Assembly: GCA_964036195.1 (NCBI GenBank)
Contig: OZ038459.1
Coordinates: forward strand, 11,777,206-11,841,205
DNA: 64,000 nt
Source: Sphaerolaimus hirsutus
Taxonomy: Eukaryota; Nematoda; Chromadorea; Monhysterida; Sphaerolaimidae
Direction: 5' to 3'
Shown here: piece by piece, positions 21,341 through 34,367 of the stretch
Layout: each line of letters starts with the position of its first letter
Numbering within the stretch: the first letter of the stretch is position 1
Notes under the pieces: generated by a model
Database searches by the model: none
What the model was told of the DNA's origin: nothing
What the model saw: only the letters and a program-made list of their open reading frames with translations
Translations under genes and position numbers: made by a program

Positions 21341-22735
21341 GAAATGAAGGGCAGGCAAATTAACGGCTGCTGGATGCGGTCACTCGAATTTGTAGGGATT
21401 TTTTTAGCTAAAACTAGTAACGAATAATAATGACTCCTTCAAGTGACCATAATTATAATGGAGTTCTGATTGTCTCACCGCCCCGTTATAGAACATAAAT
21501 TACAGGTAGAAGAGATTCAATAACACCTGCGGGCGAGTATTACTTGAGAATGGTCTTGCGACAGAAATAACGGTATTTATTATGCAAAGAAATGTTAATG
21601 TGATCACGGTCAATAATAATAATAATACTTTTTGCCAATATTAAGCTATTTTTCACACGTTTTCGAAGATTTGTCTCACTTTTTGCCCTCTACCCTTTGA
21701 AAAACCCTACATATAAATACGTATCGAAGCTACAAGTATATAGGTATATAGACCATCTATACTCCGCGGGCAACTCCGTTTTTACATACACGCACACGGG
21801 ACTCGCCCACGCACACACTTATGCTTTACGCTACAACGCGCCAACGCTTCACGGACCTCATGCAAAGCCTTTTTCTGAACGAAACCCTCCATCATGACGT
21901 CACCATTAAAAATATAACAATTGTTCGAAAAAGAAACATTATTTCAAGCACGAAACTGTTGGTTGTATTTCGGTTTCTCAGTTGATTTTTTTCAAATATT
22001 TGGGGCGAAAGACACAAATATGAGCGGATGTACACTTCCAAAAATACTTTTGTTCAATTCAGAAAACTGTACAGCATGCAGTCGGCTGAGTGTATCGATA
22101 CTTAAGCCTTCAACACAATACATTATGACACAGAAAATCATTCAGAACATATCGCTAGCGAGCAAAAAATGTCATAAATAATATGAAAATTGTCCCAAAT
22201 GCAATTGCTCGCAAATAATTGTTATCATAAATATTTGAATTTTAAAGACATTGCAATCTTTACATGTAAACTTTTATCAATCGATGTTAGAAAAACGTAT
22301 ATGATCGTGTATGTGAAGTCCAGACTAGGGTGTCAAAAATTACGGAATGTGGAAAGTTGGTATCCTAATCCACACATGTTTATCAAATTTCATATCAAAT
22401 ATTGGCTATTTGGTATGCGCCATGTGTTAAGTTGGGAATGTCTAAGTGTCCCTTGAGACGAAATTGTAGTAAATATCAAAATCTTCTCTGACGATTTGTA
22501 TGTACACTAACTCCTTCGGAGGGTCGGTGTGCTATGAATATCAACCGCAGCCAAAGGGAAAACGTGGCGAAAGCCTGACTATTTTCTCCAATATTTTGAA
22601 AAGTGACAAACAAAAACCTGCTACACTCAGTCCAGTAAAACGCCTAGTTGAAATAAAAAGACTAAGATTATTTTCAAACAAATTCCGCCACTCGAAGATA
22701 AACAAATTATCTATACGACAAGCGATCTACGACAG
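21341..22735. other. Non-coding DNA upstream of the Q-rich gene
   Basis: It contains a family-B-like fragment (21640-21730), a copy of repeat R (21765-21945) and otherwise A+T-rich DNA. The open frame at 22500-22787 has no family resemblance or splice support. Confidence 0.4.
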
Positions 22736-23870
22736 CCGGCGGCTGCAGCGGCCGCAGGTCGACTCGGTCGCGCCGCCCGATCAGTGACGGATGGCACAGT
22801 TTCACAGAGGGAAGCAATAACTACGCGGGCCCGGCCCAAAGCAGCGCCGCGCACGCAGCTATAGCGACCACTTTGCATAACTGTCCGCCCGCCGCTCGGC
22901 CGCCGACTGCGCGCAAATTCTGCAGCCGCGCTGCACTGCGGCCGCGGCGCGATGCAAATGCATCCACGCGGGCGTCGAGTCGAACGGAATATAAATACTC
23001 AAATACACGCCGAGTAAGTGGTCAAGTGGTAAAGTGGTATGCGTAAAAATCATACCTAGTCCCTTCGTATCCGAGCAAATGACTAACGGAACAAGGAACA
23101 CGATGACAAACAAACGAGGTGCGCACGAGAACACAACAAGGCAGATTGGCCGGGCTGGAGAGCCGCGCGGGCGGGGCACGGCGCAGAGAAGAAGATGCAG
23201 ACATAACGCGCGTCTGCCGCCGGCGCGCACTCATGCTGCAGCTACAGCGGCAGCACTGGGTCGCATGGCACAACTTAGCGCCTACTGCAGCTGGATGGGG
23301 CTGCACCCCCTGCCCCCCCCCCCCCGCGTGCCGCGGTCGTGTAGCAGCTCGTCTGCAGAGACACTACGCTAGACCCAGCGACGGGGAAGCGCGCCGCGCC
23401 CGCCGCCCGAATTAGCCAGTTTCGCATTAGCAGCGAGAAAAAATGTCCGAGGCGCGGTATAAACGCGACGACACTTCGCCACCGATGGGACGGGCGCCGG
23501 GCCGGCGGCACACGCATATGCACATCACGCGGCCTCGAACCAGCCCCGGCAGTTACACCCAGACGCGCGCGTTTCCCTCCCTACGCATGTACGTAATACA
23601 TGCTAAAAGTACACGCTCATACTCAGATACCTAGACGGCAGGGGCGGTACCAGCGTATGCGTACTCGAGTACACGGACGAGAGCAGGGGCTCGCGCGCCG
23701 CCAGGCACAAATAGGTCCAAGTGGACAAAAGCGGCGCGCGGCCGCCCAGCACATGCTTCGGCGCACCGCGCTGCGCAGTCGATATTGGGCCGCGCGTCGA
23801 CGCGGGCACTTTCTGCGCCGGCTAAGTGCACCGACAAACTTTCCGCGACTTTATATCCACGAAACTACGC
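22735..23870. other. Large CpG-rich island, no supported exon
   Basis: About 1.1 kb of GC-rich DNA with many CpGs and GCGGCCGC-like words at 22750 and 23745, about 2 kb upstream of the MFKG start. Many frames are open on both strands, as expected from composition. It may be a distal promoter or enhancer. Confidence 0.4.
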
Positions 23871-24284
23871 ATTCGTAACAATCGCTGATTTGGATACTTC
23901 GGAGGCACGCGGCGAATAAGGGCAAAAATTCGCGTTTCACCACCTATTACGGGAGATGCGAGAAGGCACGTCTCGTAGCTGGGCAAAACCATGTATGCCA
24001 ATATCATTTATCATGTATGCCAATAAAAGCGGCAAAACATGACAGTTGTGTTTTGGCACGGAACTGCCAATTTATCCACGCAATGACCCTACGCAAACCT
24101 GGCCCATACAAAGAGGCACAAAAAGAGGTGGCCGCAAAATGCAATTGCGAAGCGAATTTTAGGGCGTGAAAAAAAGCAATTCAATGTACATGACTGATGT
24201 GAACTAGAGCACAATGTCAGCATTCTCGCTGATCACTGAATGGTGCTACCTACATCCTTTCTATTCAACGGTTGAGGTACCTAT

Positions 24285-24991
24285 TAGGGTTGGCCGATGT
24301 TTTTTTTAAAACGTTTTTTATTTAAAAAAAACGTTGTTTTTTTAAAAAAAAACATGACGTCCGAAATGTTTTTTTTTTAAAAAAAACATCGACCGAAATT
24401 TTTAGTACTAAGCACTAGGCATTTTGCAAAAATTTTGCGCGCAAGCGCGCATTTTCACACACAAATTGACATTGGTGGTTGTTTTAATTGGTTTTGTGGC
24501 ATTTTTAGTATCAAAGTATCAATTTCTATGTGCTACCATGGGTTAATAAGCCGTCATATGTTGCTGTAGTATATAATATTGAGGTAATGTGCTTCCATGT
24601 ACCTCCACAGTGTGTAACTTCACTCCCAAAGTAACAACCTCGTTTTATAACCTTGTTTGATCACTATTCCGTGCCAAACTTTACCTGAAGTCACGAACAT
24701 TTGACTTTAAGGCAATATATGAACGATATGTCGATGAAAAATGGATATTTTTGACACAAATCACCACTTATAATGCTATCCCATGGCTCCACAGACATTA
24801 TATGGTCATATATAACATCACAGAGTATTGCCAATGTCTGATATACCTATATATGTTGACACAAGGTCATATCTGGGAGCTTTTAAAAAAAAAACGTTTT
24901 TTATTAAAAAAAAACGTTTTTTTTAATAAAAAAAAACGTTGTTTTTTTTTAAAAAAACATCGAGTTAAAAAAACGTTTTTTTCCAACCCTA
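24285..24991. mobile_element. Family A hAT element, copy 2
   Basis: TAGGGTTGGCCGATG to CCAACCCTA, 707 bp, with a perfect duplication GTACCTAT (24277-24284, 24992-24999). It has the same orientation as 9814-10475 and longer poly-A/ACG arms at the right end. Confidence 0.92.
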
Positions 24992-25527
24992 GTACCTATT
25001 TAATTTTTTAACAAACAATTTTTGTAATATTGTTTTTGTCTTTAAAATATTTAGAAGCCTGATCTAATTGTTTTAAAGTTAAGTGCAAGAACCAGTTTAT
25101 TTACATGTGAAAAATATGAGGTGGCAAATGTCTCGGACTGGAAGGAAGGGTCTTGGACTTTGCAAATGGTTGAAGAAATGTCATTTAATCAGCCAATATA
25201 ACATCAATTATCTGTTTAAGTTGAAAATAACCAACAATAATTTTTTCCAAACCTCTACAGTCATTAAATTACCACTGTACTAGCTATGATTTTACATACG
25301 TAAATATTTAGCTTAGAGTTTCATCTACATCCCTCTGAGAGGTGATTTCAAAGAAAAATAGGATTAATTTGACTCAAGCTTTTTTTAATAGATTTTTAAA
25401 ATTGGATAGCTGAAAAAAATCCATATTTAACCAACCCTAGTGTGTATTGCACGTTCCGTGACAATATTTAATTCGAACTGATGTTATATTGGAAATATTG
25501 AATCCCAAACTTAATTTTGAATATGTA

Positions 25528-25885
25528 TACCGTATTACCTCGAATTAACACCCCCCCCCCCCTAAAATTGAGTGTAACGAGAACGTACATGACAAATACC
25601 GCAGTTTGTGATCTGTATTTATGATTCAGAACACACGTTAAAACTGATGATTGAGTGACATTAGGGAAGGGTTTATGAGTACATACAGAACACACGTTGT
25701 TAACACGATTTTATATGTCTATAAACACATATACATCTATGTAATTGTTTGATTTTTCTACGTCTGAGTATGGTGAATTTCCAAAACTTTCTGGCGAAAT
25801 AATAGACCCCCCTCGAATTATCCCCCCATCAAATTTTGCTGGCGAAATAATAAACCCTCTGGGGGTATTTTGAGGTAATACGGTA
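25528..25885. mobile_element. Family T element
   Basis: TACCGTATTACCTCGAATTA to GAGGTAATACGGTA, with poly-C/poly-G next to both ends and the family core (cagaacacacgttaaaac) inside. Confidence 0.75.
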
Positions 25886-26349
25886 GCTAAATATCTCTGA
25901 TTGCTGGAAATCAAAGATAAAATTAAATTTAAAAAGTAGCCAAAAGTAAAACTAAAAAACAACAACGAGTATGACGTTCCTTCTGTGACTTTTACAGTCT
26001 AAGGCGTTTGTCCCCCTGGGACTTAAATGTTTGAATAAATCTGATTTTAGGCCACCCTGTGGGCTGTGCCCGCCAGTTTCTGACATGCAATAGGCATGCA
26101 AGTGGAGATTTTCGTGCCAGTTAGTTCAGCTAAATTATTAAAAAAATGAGCCAGCTCAGTTGGTTTTCAAAACTAATAATACTTGGCCACACAAATAGTG
26201 CCTGTCGATGGTGGTCATAAGTTCATGACGGGACCAGGGATAACTGTTTTTAAAAGATATTACCATTTTCTTCTTTATTACCAAAAAATGTATTCCTTAA
26301 AAAACACGTTTTTACAGAATCAGCTATTTGTAGGATAGAGCCTGAACCG

Positions 26350-27020
26350 CAAGTTGAGCATAATTATTTTGACAAGCCACGGCGCGGTCACTTTGAACGG
26401 CGTACGCTAGTTATTATGCCATATTTCGCGTGGACCACCGTGTGCCCGTCGACAGCGGGCTGGCCGCGCTGTCCCCACGGCCCATTTTATGAAAGTTCCA
26501 TATCACCGCTCATGTGAATGGCCGATGGTACGGGGCGGCGGCACAGTAGTGGCCCGGTGCACTGCCAATAGACTGGCTGCTGCGCGGCCGCATTAGCCGA
26601 CCATGTGTTCACTTATGCATGTGATTCAAGCACCCGCGTAGTACACGTGAGCAGAGTAGTGCGCCGCGCGTTACATACGCCGTGTACATATGCCGTCAAC
26701 CTCGCGAATACTTTTGAAATGGACACAAGAAAACGAGTAAGGGCTGGGTTGAGTTCAGCCAGCGCGCGTGCCAACGAACTTTAGCAGGCGGCACCTACTA
26801 TATACATGCAAACTGACTGGGCCGCAGCCCAATTACAAAGCCGTCGTTAATCCCACAACGGAGGGCAAACGTCACGCAGCGACGCTGAAGACACAGGTAG
26901 CAAAGCCGGGCCGGCCGCGGCAACTACGGCTCGAATGCGTCGCCTCCCGCACGCGAGCGTGTCTTCTGCGGGCGGCGGCCGGCTCATGCACATTAGTTTA
27001 GCAATCCTAGGCTAGTCGAA
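26350..27020. other. CpG-rich island, no supported exon
   Basis: GC-rich block with GCGGCCGC near 26585. No splice-flanked coding frame is seen. Confidence 0.35.
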
Positions 27021-27346
27021 CGCGATGCTCACGCCTTGTAGGGTGGGGGGGGGTGTCAAAAAGGACGCTCATAGAGAAATTACTGGCCACTGATCAGTGG
27101 CAAAGACACGGTTTTGGGCTTGGGCTTTTTGGCAATCCCCCACTATGCGCAGTGCACTAATTGGCTGCATCAATGCTTCATCTGATCAGTTGTTCGGTCT
27201 GGATGACCGTGTTTTATTACAATTCAAGGTATAATAATTTGCAACGATACCAACTGTAGTAGTTGATTAAACTTTGTAGTAACTACAATGAACTACTGCA
27301 CAACAAATGGCTGTAAAAGTACGGGGTAGCGCGGAGCGGGTATCCA

Positions 27347-27841
27347 CAGGGGTCTCCTAGGGGGGCTGGGGGGGGGCTGCCCCCCCCCCCGAAATCCGCC
27401 AGCTACCTATCTATCCCGGAGGCCACTCAGCTATCTATCTATCCCAAAGCAAAGATTTTGGCTACTACCCCCTTAGCCCCCCCCCCCCAAATCGCTCAGC
27501 TACCTACCTATCTGGAGCGATTTTTTAGAAATCTTGCCCAATTCTTGATCAAAATCGTAAATTTTTATACCATTTTATAGTTTTTCACCTGCAAAATCGC
27601 TGCTTTCGCCTATACACATGTTTATATACCTATTTTTAGCCTATTTTGGCTTCTTTTAACCTGTTTTAGCGATTGTTTCCCCTGTCTGCCTTCTATGCAC
27701 TGAAAAAGCCTATATATTTTGCCCCATCGAGTCCCCCCCAAGCCCCCCCCCCTAAAAATTTTTTTCAGCTATCTATCCCTCCGGAGGAGCGATTTGGTAC
27801 CTATCCAGCTCCCGCGAGGGCCAAAATCTTGGAGACCCCTG
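27347..27841. mobile_element. Family B hAT element, complete copy
   Basis: CAGGGGTCTCC to GGAGACCCCTG, with a perfect duplication GGTATCCA (27339-27346, 27842-27849). Inside are TATCTATC words, long C runs and a core with ttttggct words. Confidence 0.9.
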
Positions 27842-27871
27842 GGTATCCACCCACTTGCTCCCACTCCCACA

Positions 27872-28480
27872 TAGGGTTCAAACGGGATTGACTTTTCGGG
27901 ATCGGGATCGGGATCGGGATTCACTTTTTGAGATTTCGGGATCGGGATCGGGATCGGGATTGGGGTTTCGGGATCGGGATCGGGATCGGGATTGGTTTTT
28001 TGAGATTTCGGGATCGGGATCGGGATTGGCCGGGATTGGGGTCACGGGATCGGGATCGGGATTGGGATAGGCATTTTTCCGGGATCGGGATTGGGTTCTA
28101 AGGATAGATATTTTGGCCATTTTTCTGGCACTCACAGTTGTTCATAAAGGTCTCAAAACACTGTTGGATGCCAGAAAAGTGGCATAAAATTGACGCTGGG
28201 GGTTTGCATCCACTTTTTTGCATGCAAAAACGTCATTATTTCACTTTTTATAATTTCCACTAATTTTTCCGGGATCGGGATCCCGGACTTGGGAGTTTCT
28301 CGGGATCGGGATCGGGATTTGAAAACTTTCGGGATCGGGATCAGGATCGGGATTGGTATTTTTGAGATTTCGGGATCGGGATCGGGATCGGGATTGGGGT
28401 TTCGGGATCGGGTTTGGGACTGGTAAATCCCGGAATTTCACGGGATCCGGGATCGGGATCGGGATCCCGTTTGAACCCTA
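27872..28480. mobile_element. Family D hAT element, copy 2
   Basis: TAGGGTTCAAACGGGAT to its complement, with a perfect duplication CTCCCACA (27864-27871, 28481-28488). Tandem ATCGGG words fill both ends. It stands 30 bp from the family B copy, so two independent insertions are adjacent. Confidence 0.92.
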
Positions 28481-28489
28481 CTCCCACAA

Positions 28490-28760
28490 CTATTTACAGC
28501 CTCGCTCAGCTGTATCGTGCTGCCCTGCTCGAGCAAGGAACGTTGCAGGTGCTATTTCGCTGATGAGCCCTGCGCACATTAAACGCGCGCGCGTGCGCAA
28601 TCACACTGCCGCTAACATCGTGTCGCCCCACTCATTCGCAGGCGCCTTTTGCGCGACACTTTGCATGTGACTTTTTATCGATGCGCGAGCGCCGAGAGGC
28701 GAGCATTTTGCGAGCGACACGCGTGGGCAGCGGGCGGCTGACTAAGTGGAAAGTTTATCG
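28490..28760. other. CpG-rich island
   Basis: Short GC-rich block with gcgcgcgcgtgcgc words. No exon is supported. Confidence 0.3.
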
Positions 28761-28910
28761 GTTGGTACGCAGCGATGTGGCCGCGAGGCATTGGATAAAC
28801 CCTCGCCAGGTAACAAGCGAAGCCAATCAAGGCTTAGTGCGTTCAGACCTGTGCTATATCTCGCACCTGTTATATACTTACCAAGTGAGACGACTTTCAG
28901 ATAAACAGAC

Positions 28911-29250
28911 TAGGGGCCAGTTCCGCAAAATGAGAAGTGAGAAGTGAAATGGCAAACGCGAAGTAAAAAAATAAAAATAAAAAGTAATCACTCTTCGCTT
29001 TTGCCATTTTACTTCTCAATTCACTTCGCTTTTGCCATTTTACTTCTCAATTCACTTCGCTTTTGCCATTTTACTTCTCAATTCACTTCGCTTTTGCCAT
29101 TTTACTTCTCAATTCACTTCGCTTTTGCCATTTTACTTCTCAATTCACTTCGCTTTTGCCATTTTACTTCTCAATTCACTTAGCTTTTGCCATTTCACTT
29201 CGCATTGGTCATTTTACTTCTCACTTCTCCACTTGCAGAACTGGCCCCTG
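28911..29250. repeat. Fold-back element with a 31-bp minisatellite
   Basis: The ends TAGGGGCCAGTTCCGC and GCAGAACTGGCCCCTG are inverted. About six tandem 31-bp units (cttcgcttttgccatttta plus cttctcaattca) fill 28990-29180. The periodic 31-residue open frames arise because 31 is not a multiple of three. It is not a CRISPR array: there are no unique spacers. Confidence 0.8.
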
Positions 29251-29259
29251 AGGCAGGCA

Positions 29260-30360
29260 AACTTGTAAATAGTAAATACATTCATAAATGAAGCTTCATA
29301 TTTTTTTGATGTTCTTGAGTTAGTAGGGGGTGTTAAGTGTGACCTGTTTTTTTTGGTCTGGGGTTACCAAACTGATGAGTCCTGTACCCCAGCTGTGCAA
29401 TGATTGTTGGAGAAGGACGAAACCGTTGCTTTTCGCATAGTGTAAAATTCAGACATGCACAGTAGAATGTTCACAGAAGAGTTTTATTAAAAGTTTTATT
29501 ACTGACTGTTGCGATGAAAAATGTTGTCAATTGATATGTGAAGTGGAACTGGTTATGAGACTAGTGCAAATTTCGCAGATTAGTTGTGCTAAGTCGAGAA
29601 GACTAATCTCCACCCACATTAAGGCATTAGACTCCTACATAGCTGGCCTCTAATATTCTATACAACCTATGTTCGGCCTGCCCACATATGATAACATATT
29701 GAATTATGCATTTTTATGTATTATATTAATTAAAACTTGAAAAACCAATCGCACAGTCTAGAAGAGTAGCAAATAAATATCAGACTTGACTTGTTCTGGG
29801 AGTCAGTCAGAGACAGAGTAGTGCATAAATACCTTCATTCGACGTGGCATGGGATTTGAACTTCCACATGCAAGTCATTCTAATTTGAAGACACTACTAT
29901 CCTGCTCTGCTCTGATATGTGTAACTTAAGTAGTTTATTACTTAAATCCAGGGCCCTGGTTGTTTTTAGGCAGTTTAATAGTTAAATAAGTTATGTATCG
30001 CGCGTACATGTATTTGTTTGTACTAGGCACACGCATATTATGCATATTATTATGTTAATCTTTTTACAAATTTTCAAATTGTTCAGTGAAATTTCTGCTC
30101 AGGTTCGTAAATGTGTATTATTCAATTCAATGCCATGCTTTATAAATTGAGTGTATTATTATTATTATTATTACTGTTCTCAACTATTTTTATTGTCCGA
30201 CTAGACTTCAGTTCTATATTTTTTCTTTTCTCTTTCTGTTTGTATTTTTTGCCCTTGACTTGTAGAGCCAACCGTGGTATGTGTGTTACATAAATACAGG
30301 GACTCCTCCGCTTTACAGATACTTAATGCTCATAAGTAAATATGCAGAAAACACACTTTT
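29260..30360. other. A+T-rich DNA without recognised features
   Basis: It contains an (ATT)n run near 30146. No gene or bounded repeat is seen. Confidence 0.4.
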
Positions 30361-30372
30361 TGATGATCATCC

Positions 30373-31085
30373 AGGGGTCTTGTAGATTTAGACCACGCGT
30401 GGATTCAGATAGATTAGTAAATCGTTTCCGCGACGGAGGGTCACATAGCTGAAACGTTTTCTGCGGGGGGGGGGGGGGGCTGGAGTGGGGTTCAATGAGG
30501 GAGCTTGTGGGGGCTCGATATGTAGTCGTTTTCAAGGTGTAGAACAAAAGCTATAATTAGGTAGAGATGGCCAGCATCTTTTTCTAACCATCTTTTTTAG
30601 ATAAGTCCTTTTTAAAAGACAAACATCAATACCATTTTCTTAGAGACACCTGCCAAAAGTTTTAGTACTTTATCACTAGGTATTTTGCACTTTTTGTAAA
30701 TAACATAGCATGCGATTTCAAACAATTTGGTGGTTATTGTCATTGGTTTCATGGCAATTCTAGTGTCAAAAATTCCCTTTCTGCATGCTACCATGTGATG
30801 ATAAGCTGGATATGATTCTGTAGTATTCATTTTCCAGCCAAAGTAGTTCCACGTGCTGGTTGTTTTTGTACCTGGGACGTTTTTTTTCTTTTTTTGAACA
30901 ATTCTGATTTTATCATTGATGACGTGATGATGGAGTGTTTCCTTTAGAAAAATGCATAGCATTTGGGTGGTCCGCGAAGTATTCAAAAATTGGATGCCTG
31001 AGAAGGGTCTAGGTTAGATAGATAGCACTAGCAGGAGAATTTGGGGGCAGCCCCCCTCCCGGCACCCATTATAGGCCCCTGTACG
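30373..31085. other. Transposon fragments
   Basis: 30373-30545 is one end of a family-B relative (aggggtcttgtagattt, poly-G, caaggtgtagaa). 30565-30835 is the left half of an old family-A relative (agagatggcc, tcactaggtattttgca). 30880-30990 is repeat R inverted. 31006-31082 has family-B words (tagatagatagc, ggcccctg). Confidence 0.5.
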
Positions 31086-31299
31086 CACACTACATAGTTT
31101 ACCACCGAAAAATGATTTGTAAATTTAGTTGATTTATCACCTTTTTGAATGCATTTGAGTTTACTGTAATCAGTTATCTTCATCAACTGTAGTAGAACAT
31201 TGAATGATTACTTGACAGCGTATTACAAACTACAAACAATTTAGCAAGACTTTGAAAAAAAATTCTACACCTTGTCAACTGCCCAGTACATTTGACAGG

Positions 31300-31590
31300 G
31301 ATGGGACCGCTTCCAAAAGCCGCCGCGCCGAAGAGCAGAGAGGCATGCGCAAGTTCGTGAATGCGTGGGTCTAGTGGAAAATACAGCTGACACATGGCGG
31401 CTGGCGGCGGCTAAACGCTGCACAATGTGTTTTCTGTAGGGGAAACATGACAATGGCGCGACATGAATGGACGTGGCGCCATCTTCGGGCGGCGCGCATG
31501 GACCATTGCGCATTGTGCCGCCGGCACAGAGCATTGGATGCGACAAGTCAATCTGCAGCCTGCCCCGCGTCGATTTTGCAGTGACGCGCG
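31300..31590. other. CpG-rich island
   Basis: GC-rich block, no supported exon. From 31590 to 32540 nothing is recognised. Confidence 0.3.
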
Positions 31591-32539
31591 GACGAGCCTA
31601 GAGCTGGCTACATGCTCTATATGTTAGCTAAAACAAACATTTATGTATTCATACATTTTAGTATATATGGACTGGCCCTAGCCCATAGGGCGCGCCGTGA
31701 ACAAAGAACCCGTCGCTTTGTCCCACCAATCATTACATGCGGTGGCAAACTGGCTCATTTATGTACACTACATTCGAAACTTTGCTTAGCGGAGGAGAGG
31801 ACGTTTTTGAGTCATTTTAGTTTTGAATCTTTCATTTCATTCAAAGGGCTTCGGGGGGGGGGGCTTTTCAACATTCATTCAATCGACAATTTCTGATATC
31901 ACCAATTTTGAAGAAACAAACCCATCAAATATCGACCATTCTGTCAACTTTCAATATATCAAAGTCAAGTGATGTCACTTTAAATTTATGTAACTCGACA
32001 GTTGAATACTGATGTGAGACATAATACTGGGACGGTGGGACGAACGCTTTACCTAAGCAATGTTCGAAGCTCTTTAGCAGAGAGTAACGAACTACCGAGT
32101 ATTCCCATTGAGAACTGTAGCACGGAAAGGCGCTTACAAACCACATTTATGCACACCCCGGCTGGTACATAATGCACCCCACTCCATTGTGGGCAGCTTA
32201 AAATAGCCGACATAACCCCAAGGGGTCCAAATTTCGACAACAACATCCAAATTTGGCTGGGTAAATGAGCGAATTCCGGAACTAAAACGCAAACTAAACA
32301 GAGAGGAAGGAACAAACTAAATGTATGAGAAATGAGGGTGTTATTAGGCACGTAAACAGCAGCATGTACACTTTGCAAAGTGCGACAAACCGTAAAAGCG
32401 AGCTCGCGTGGCAAACCTTCATGTTTCATCATCGCCAGGGAGCTAGTCAAGCGGAAACACGAACGCCCTACGCGGGTGAAATAGCGAAAACGCTTCAGGT
32501 AATGAGCTACCATAAATGTGCACGATCGCGTCAGATCTA

Positions 32540-32700
32540 TCTAACGTCGATAGCCGAGCTTTTATGGTTGAAAAAGTGGCTCAACTTTGGGCCGGAGTCA
32601 CCGAAGCTGGCACTGGCCAGTTGCAGCGGGAGGCACTTAGCCGTTGCGTCGAGGCCGCGCAGGCGGGACGGCCGGTTTTGGTGGCAGTAATGTGGACAAC
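32540..32700 (+). other. Weak candidate exon or CpG island
   Basis: One plus frame reads VEKVAQLWAGVTEAG and then QREALSRCVEAAQAG, which looks protein-like, but there is no good donor or acceptor and no neighbour exon. I list it only as a place to look. Confidence 0.12.
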
Positions 32701-33063
32701 AATCGGTCAAAATTTGATCCAGATAATTTGATAGCTGCGCTATTCAGGACTAGGAGCCAGGGCATAGTAACAGAATAATCCTAGGCATAAAAAAAACTGG
32801 GTGTTTGTCATAAGTAAAAAAATAGATAAACACCTTGGTAGGTAGCTTGAGGATTGGGGGGGGGGGTAGGCCCCAACTCCCCTTGGATAACCCTGTACCC
32901 ATCTCAGGCATGAAAAGCAGGCTTATGGAAGAAAAATGATTCAAAATTTGAATACACCCAATGTGTTTGAACCAACCAAGATAGTCTGTGTAGACATGTC
33001 GGGGTGGAATTCTTCACGAAAGCCAGACCAGACCCAAAAGTGTGCCAAACGAGCCTAACAACT

Positions 33064-33222
33064 AGGGATGGAAAAAGCCGGTTTATTCTCAACGGCCCGC
33101 TTTTTAAAAAAGCGCTTTTTCGCTTTTTTCAAAAAATGTCACGACATTTCCTAAAAAGCTCCCAAATATGGTCCTGAGTCAATATATACAGGTATTTCAG
33201 ACAAGTGGGAGTACTTGTGATG

Positions 33223-33259
<37 letters not shown>

Positions 33260-33480
33260 ATTATATATATATATATAATTATATATATAATATATATATA
33301 ATATATAGCCATAGAATGGTTGTAGAACCATGGGATAGCGGTGATTTCTGCCAAAAATCCACTTTTTCGTTAACTCATATTGTAAATCGCTATTCGTCAT
33401 GTTTATTAGTTCAAGTGAAGTTAGGCATGGAGTATTGCTTAAAATAAGGTTATTAGAGAAGGCTAATACATTGAAGCTGA
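33064..33480. mobile_element. Old family-A relative with (AT)n core
   Basis: It starts TAGGGATGGAAAAAGCCGG and keeps core words (aaaaagctcccaaatatgg, accatgggatagcggtgat). A long (AT)n microsatellite occupies 33219-33310. The right end is not identified. Confidence 0.5.
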
Positions 33481-33589
33481 CGTTTCTCGCTGGAATGGAA
33501 ATGCAGGCCAATGGAAAAAGGCTCAGACGATTTTTGTTGAAAAAAACCCCGCAGCTCAACTCTAGCTCGTCATAAAACATGCGAGACAT

Positions 33590-34340
33590 GATCGCGGCGG
33601 CAGTCGGTCAGTAGGCAGGCAGTCATTCCGAATAAAAGCTCGCACAAGCACGCATGATGTAGGTATATTTAGAAAGCGCACGGCAAACACCGCGCCGCGT
33701 CAATTCAGGCCCGCAAAGGATGGCCCCACGATCGCGACTGGAAACCGAACACTGGGCGGCCATGATGCGGCCTAATGGACTCGCGGGCGGGCGCGCGGCC
33801 GCATTTTCCAGCCCAGGTGATCGCCGCCGCCGCGGCCACGGGGCGGCAGAGAAAGCGCTTTGCAAGCTAACCCAACTTTGTGGCATTTTGCAAAGTGCTG
33901 CGTTTGTGAGAGGAGTTGTCATCGAAATTGCGAAAAAATTGATAATGTGTTCGATCGTTCCAATCTGTTCAACAACAGAAATCGCCATCAATGAAAACAC
34001 AGCGGACATTTTCGACTTCGACGCGCAATTTCGACGTCTCATCGCCAAAAATCGCAACACACCACAAAACCGGGGGCTCTACAATGCTGGGCTCTGGTCT
34101 CTGGAATGTACCTCGCAACAACGGCCCAGTGTACTCCCACGTGCGGACGTCAGCGGCGCAGCGGCACGGCTGCAACAAGGCCGCCCAATGGCAGCTATTG
34201 GGATAGAAACCTGAGACGCGGCGGCGAGAGTTCATGCCGCGCAAACTGTGGAATGAATGACCCTGTCTTCGAGTCCATGAGAATGTTCCGCTCGAATTGT
34301 TCACTGGGAAGATTGTCTGAAGCGGCGCGGTCAGCAATGA
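33590..34340. other. CpG-rich island, no supported exon
   Basis: About 0.7 kb of GC-rich DNA with GCGGCCGC near 33798. Overlapping frames are open on both strands without splice signals. Confidence 0.35.
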
Positions 34341-34367
34341 TGCTTGATAAATTTGAGTTTTTTTGGA

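Noticed and set aside
22859-23523. Open Arg/Ala-rich frames in the large CpG island
   Set aside because: Frames are open on both strands, as GC-rich DNA predicts; no splice-flanked consistent exon was found.
28944-29268. CRISPR-like tandem array
   Set aside because: The 31-bp units are directly adjacent with no unique spacers, in a eukaryotic fold-back element.
29845-29920. Possible minus-strand tRNA or tRNA-derived SINE (a B-box-like ggatttgaacttcc)
   Set aside because: The T-stem and acceptor stem do not pair and no A box is in place.
32516-32731. Protein-like plus frame in a small GC-rich block
   Set aside because: No adequate splice sites or partner exon; kept only as a weak candidate among the features.
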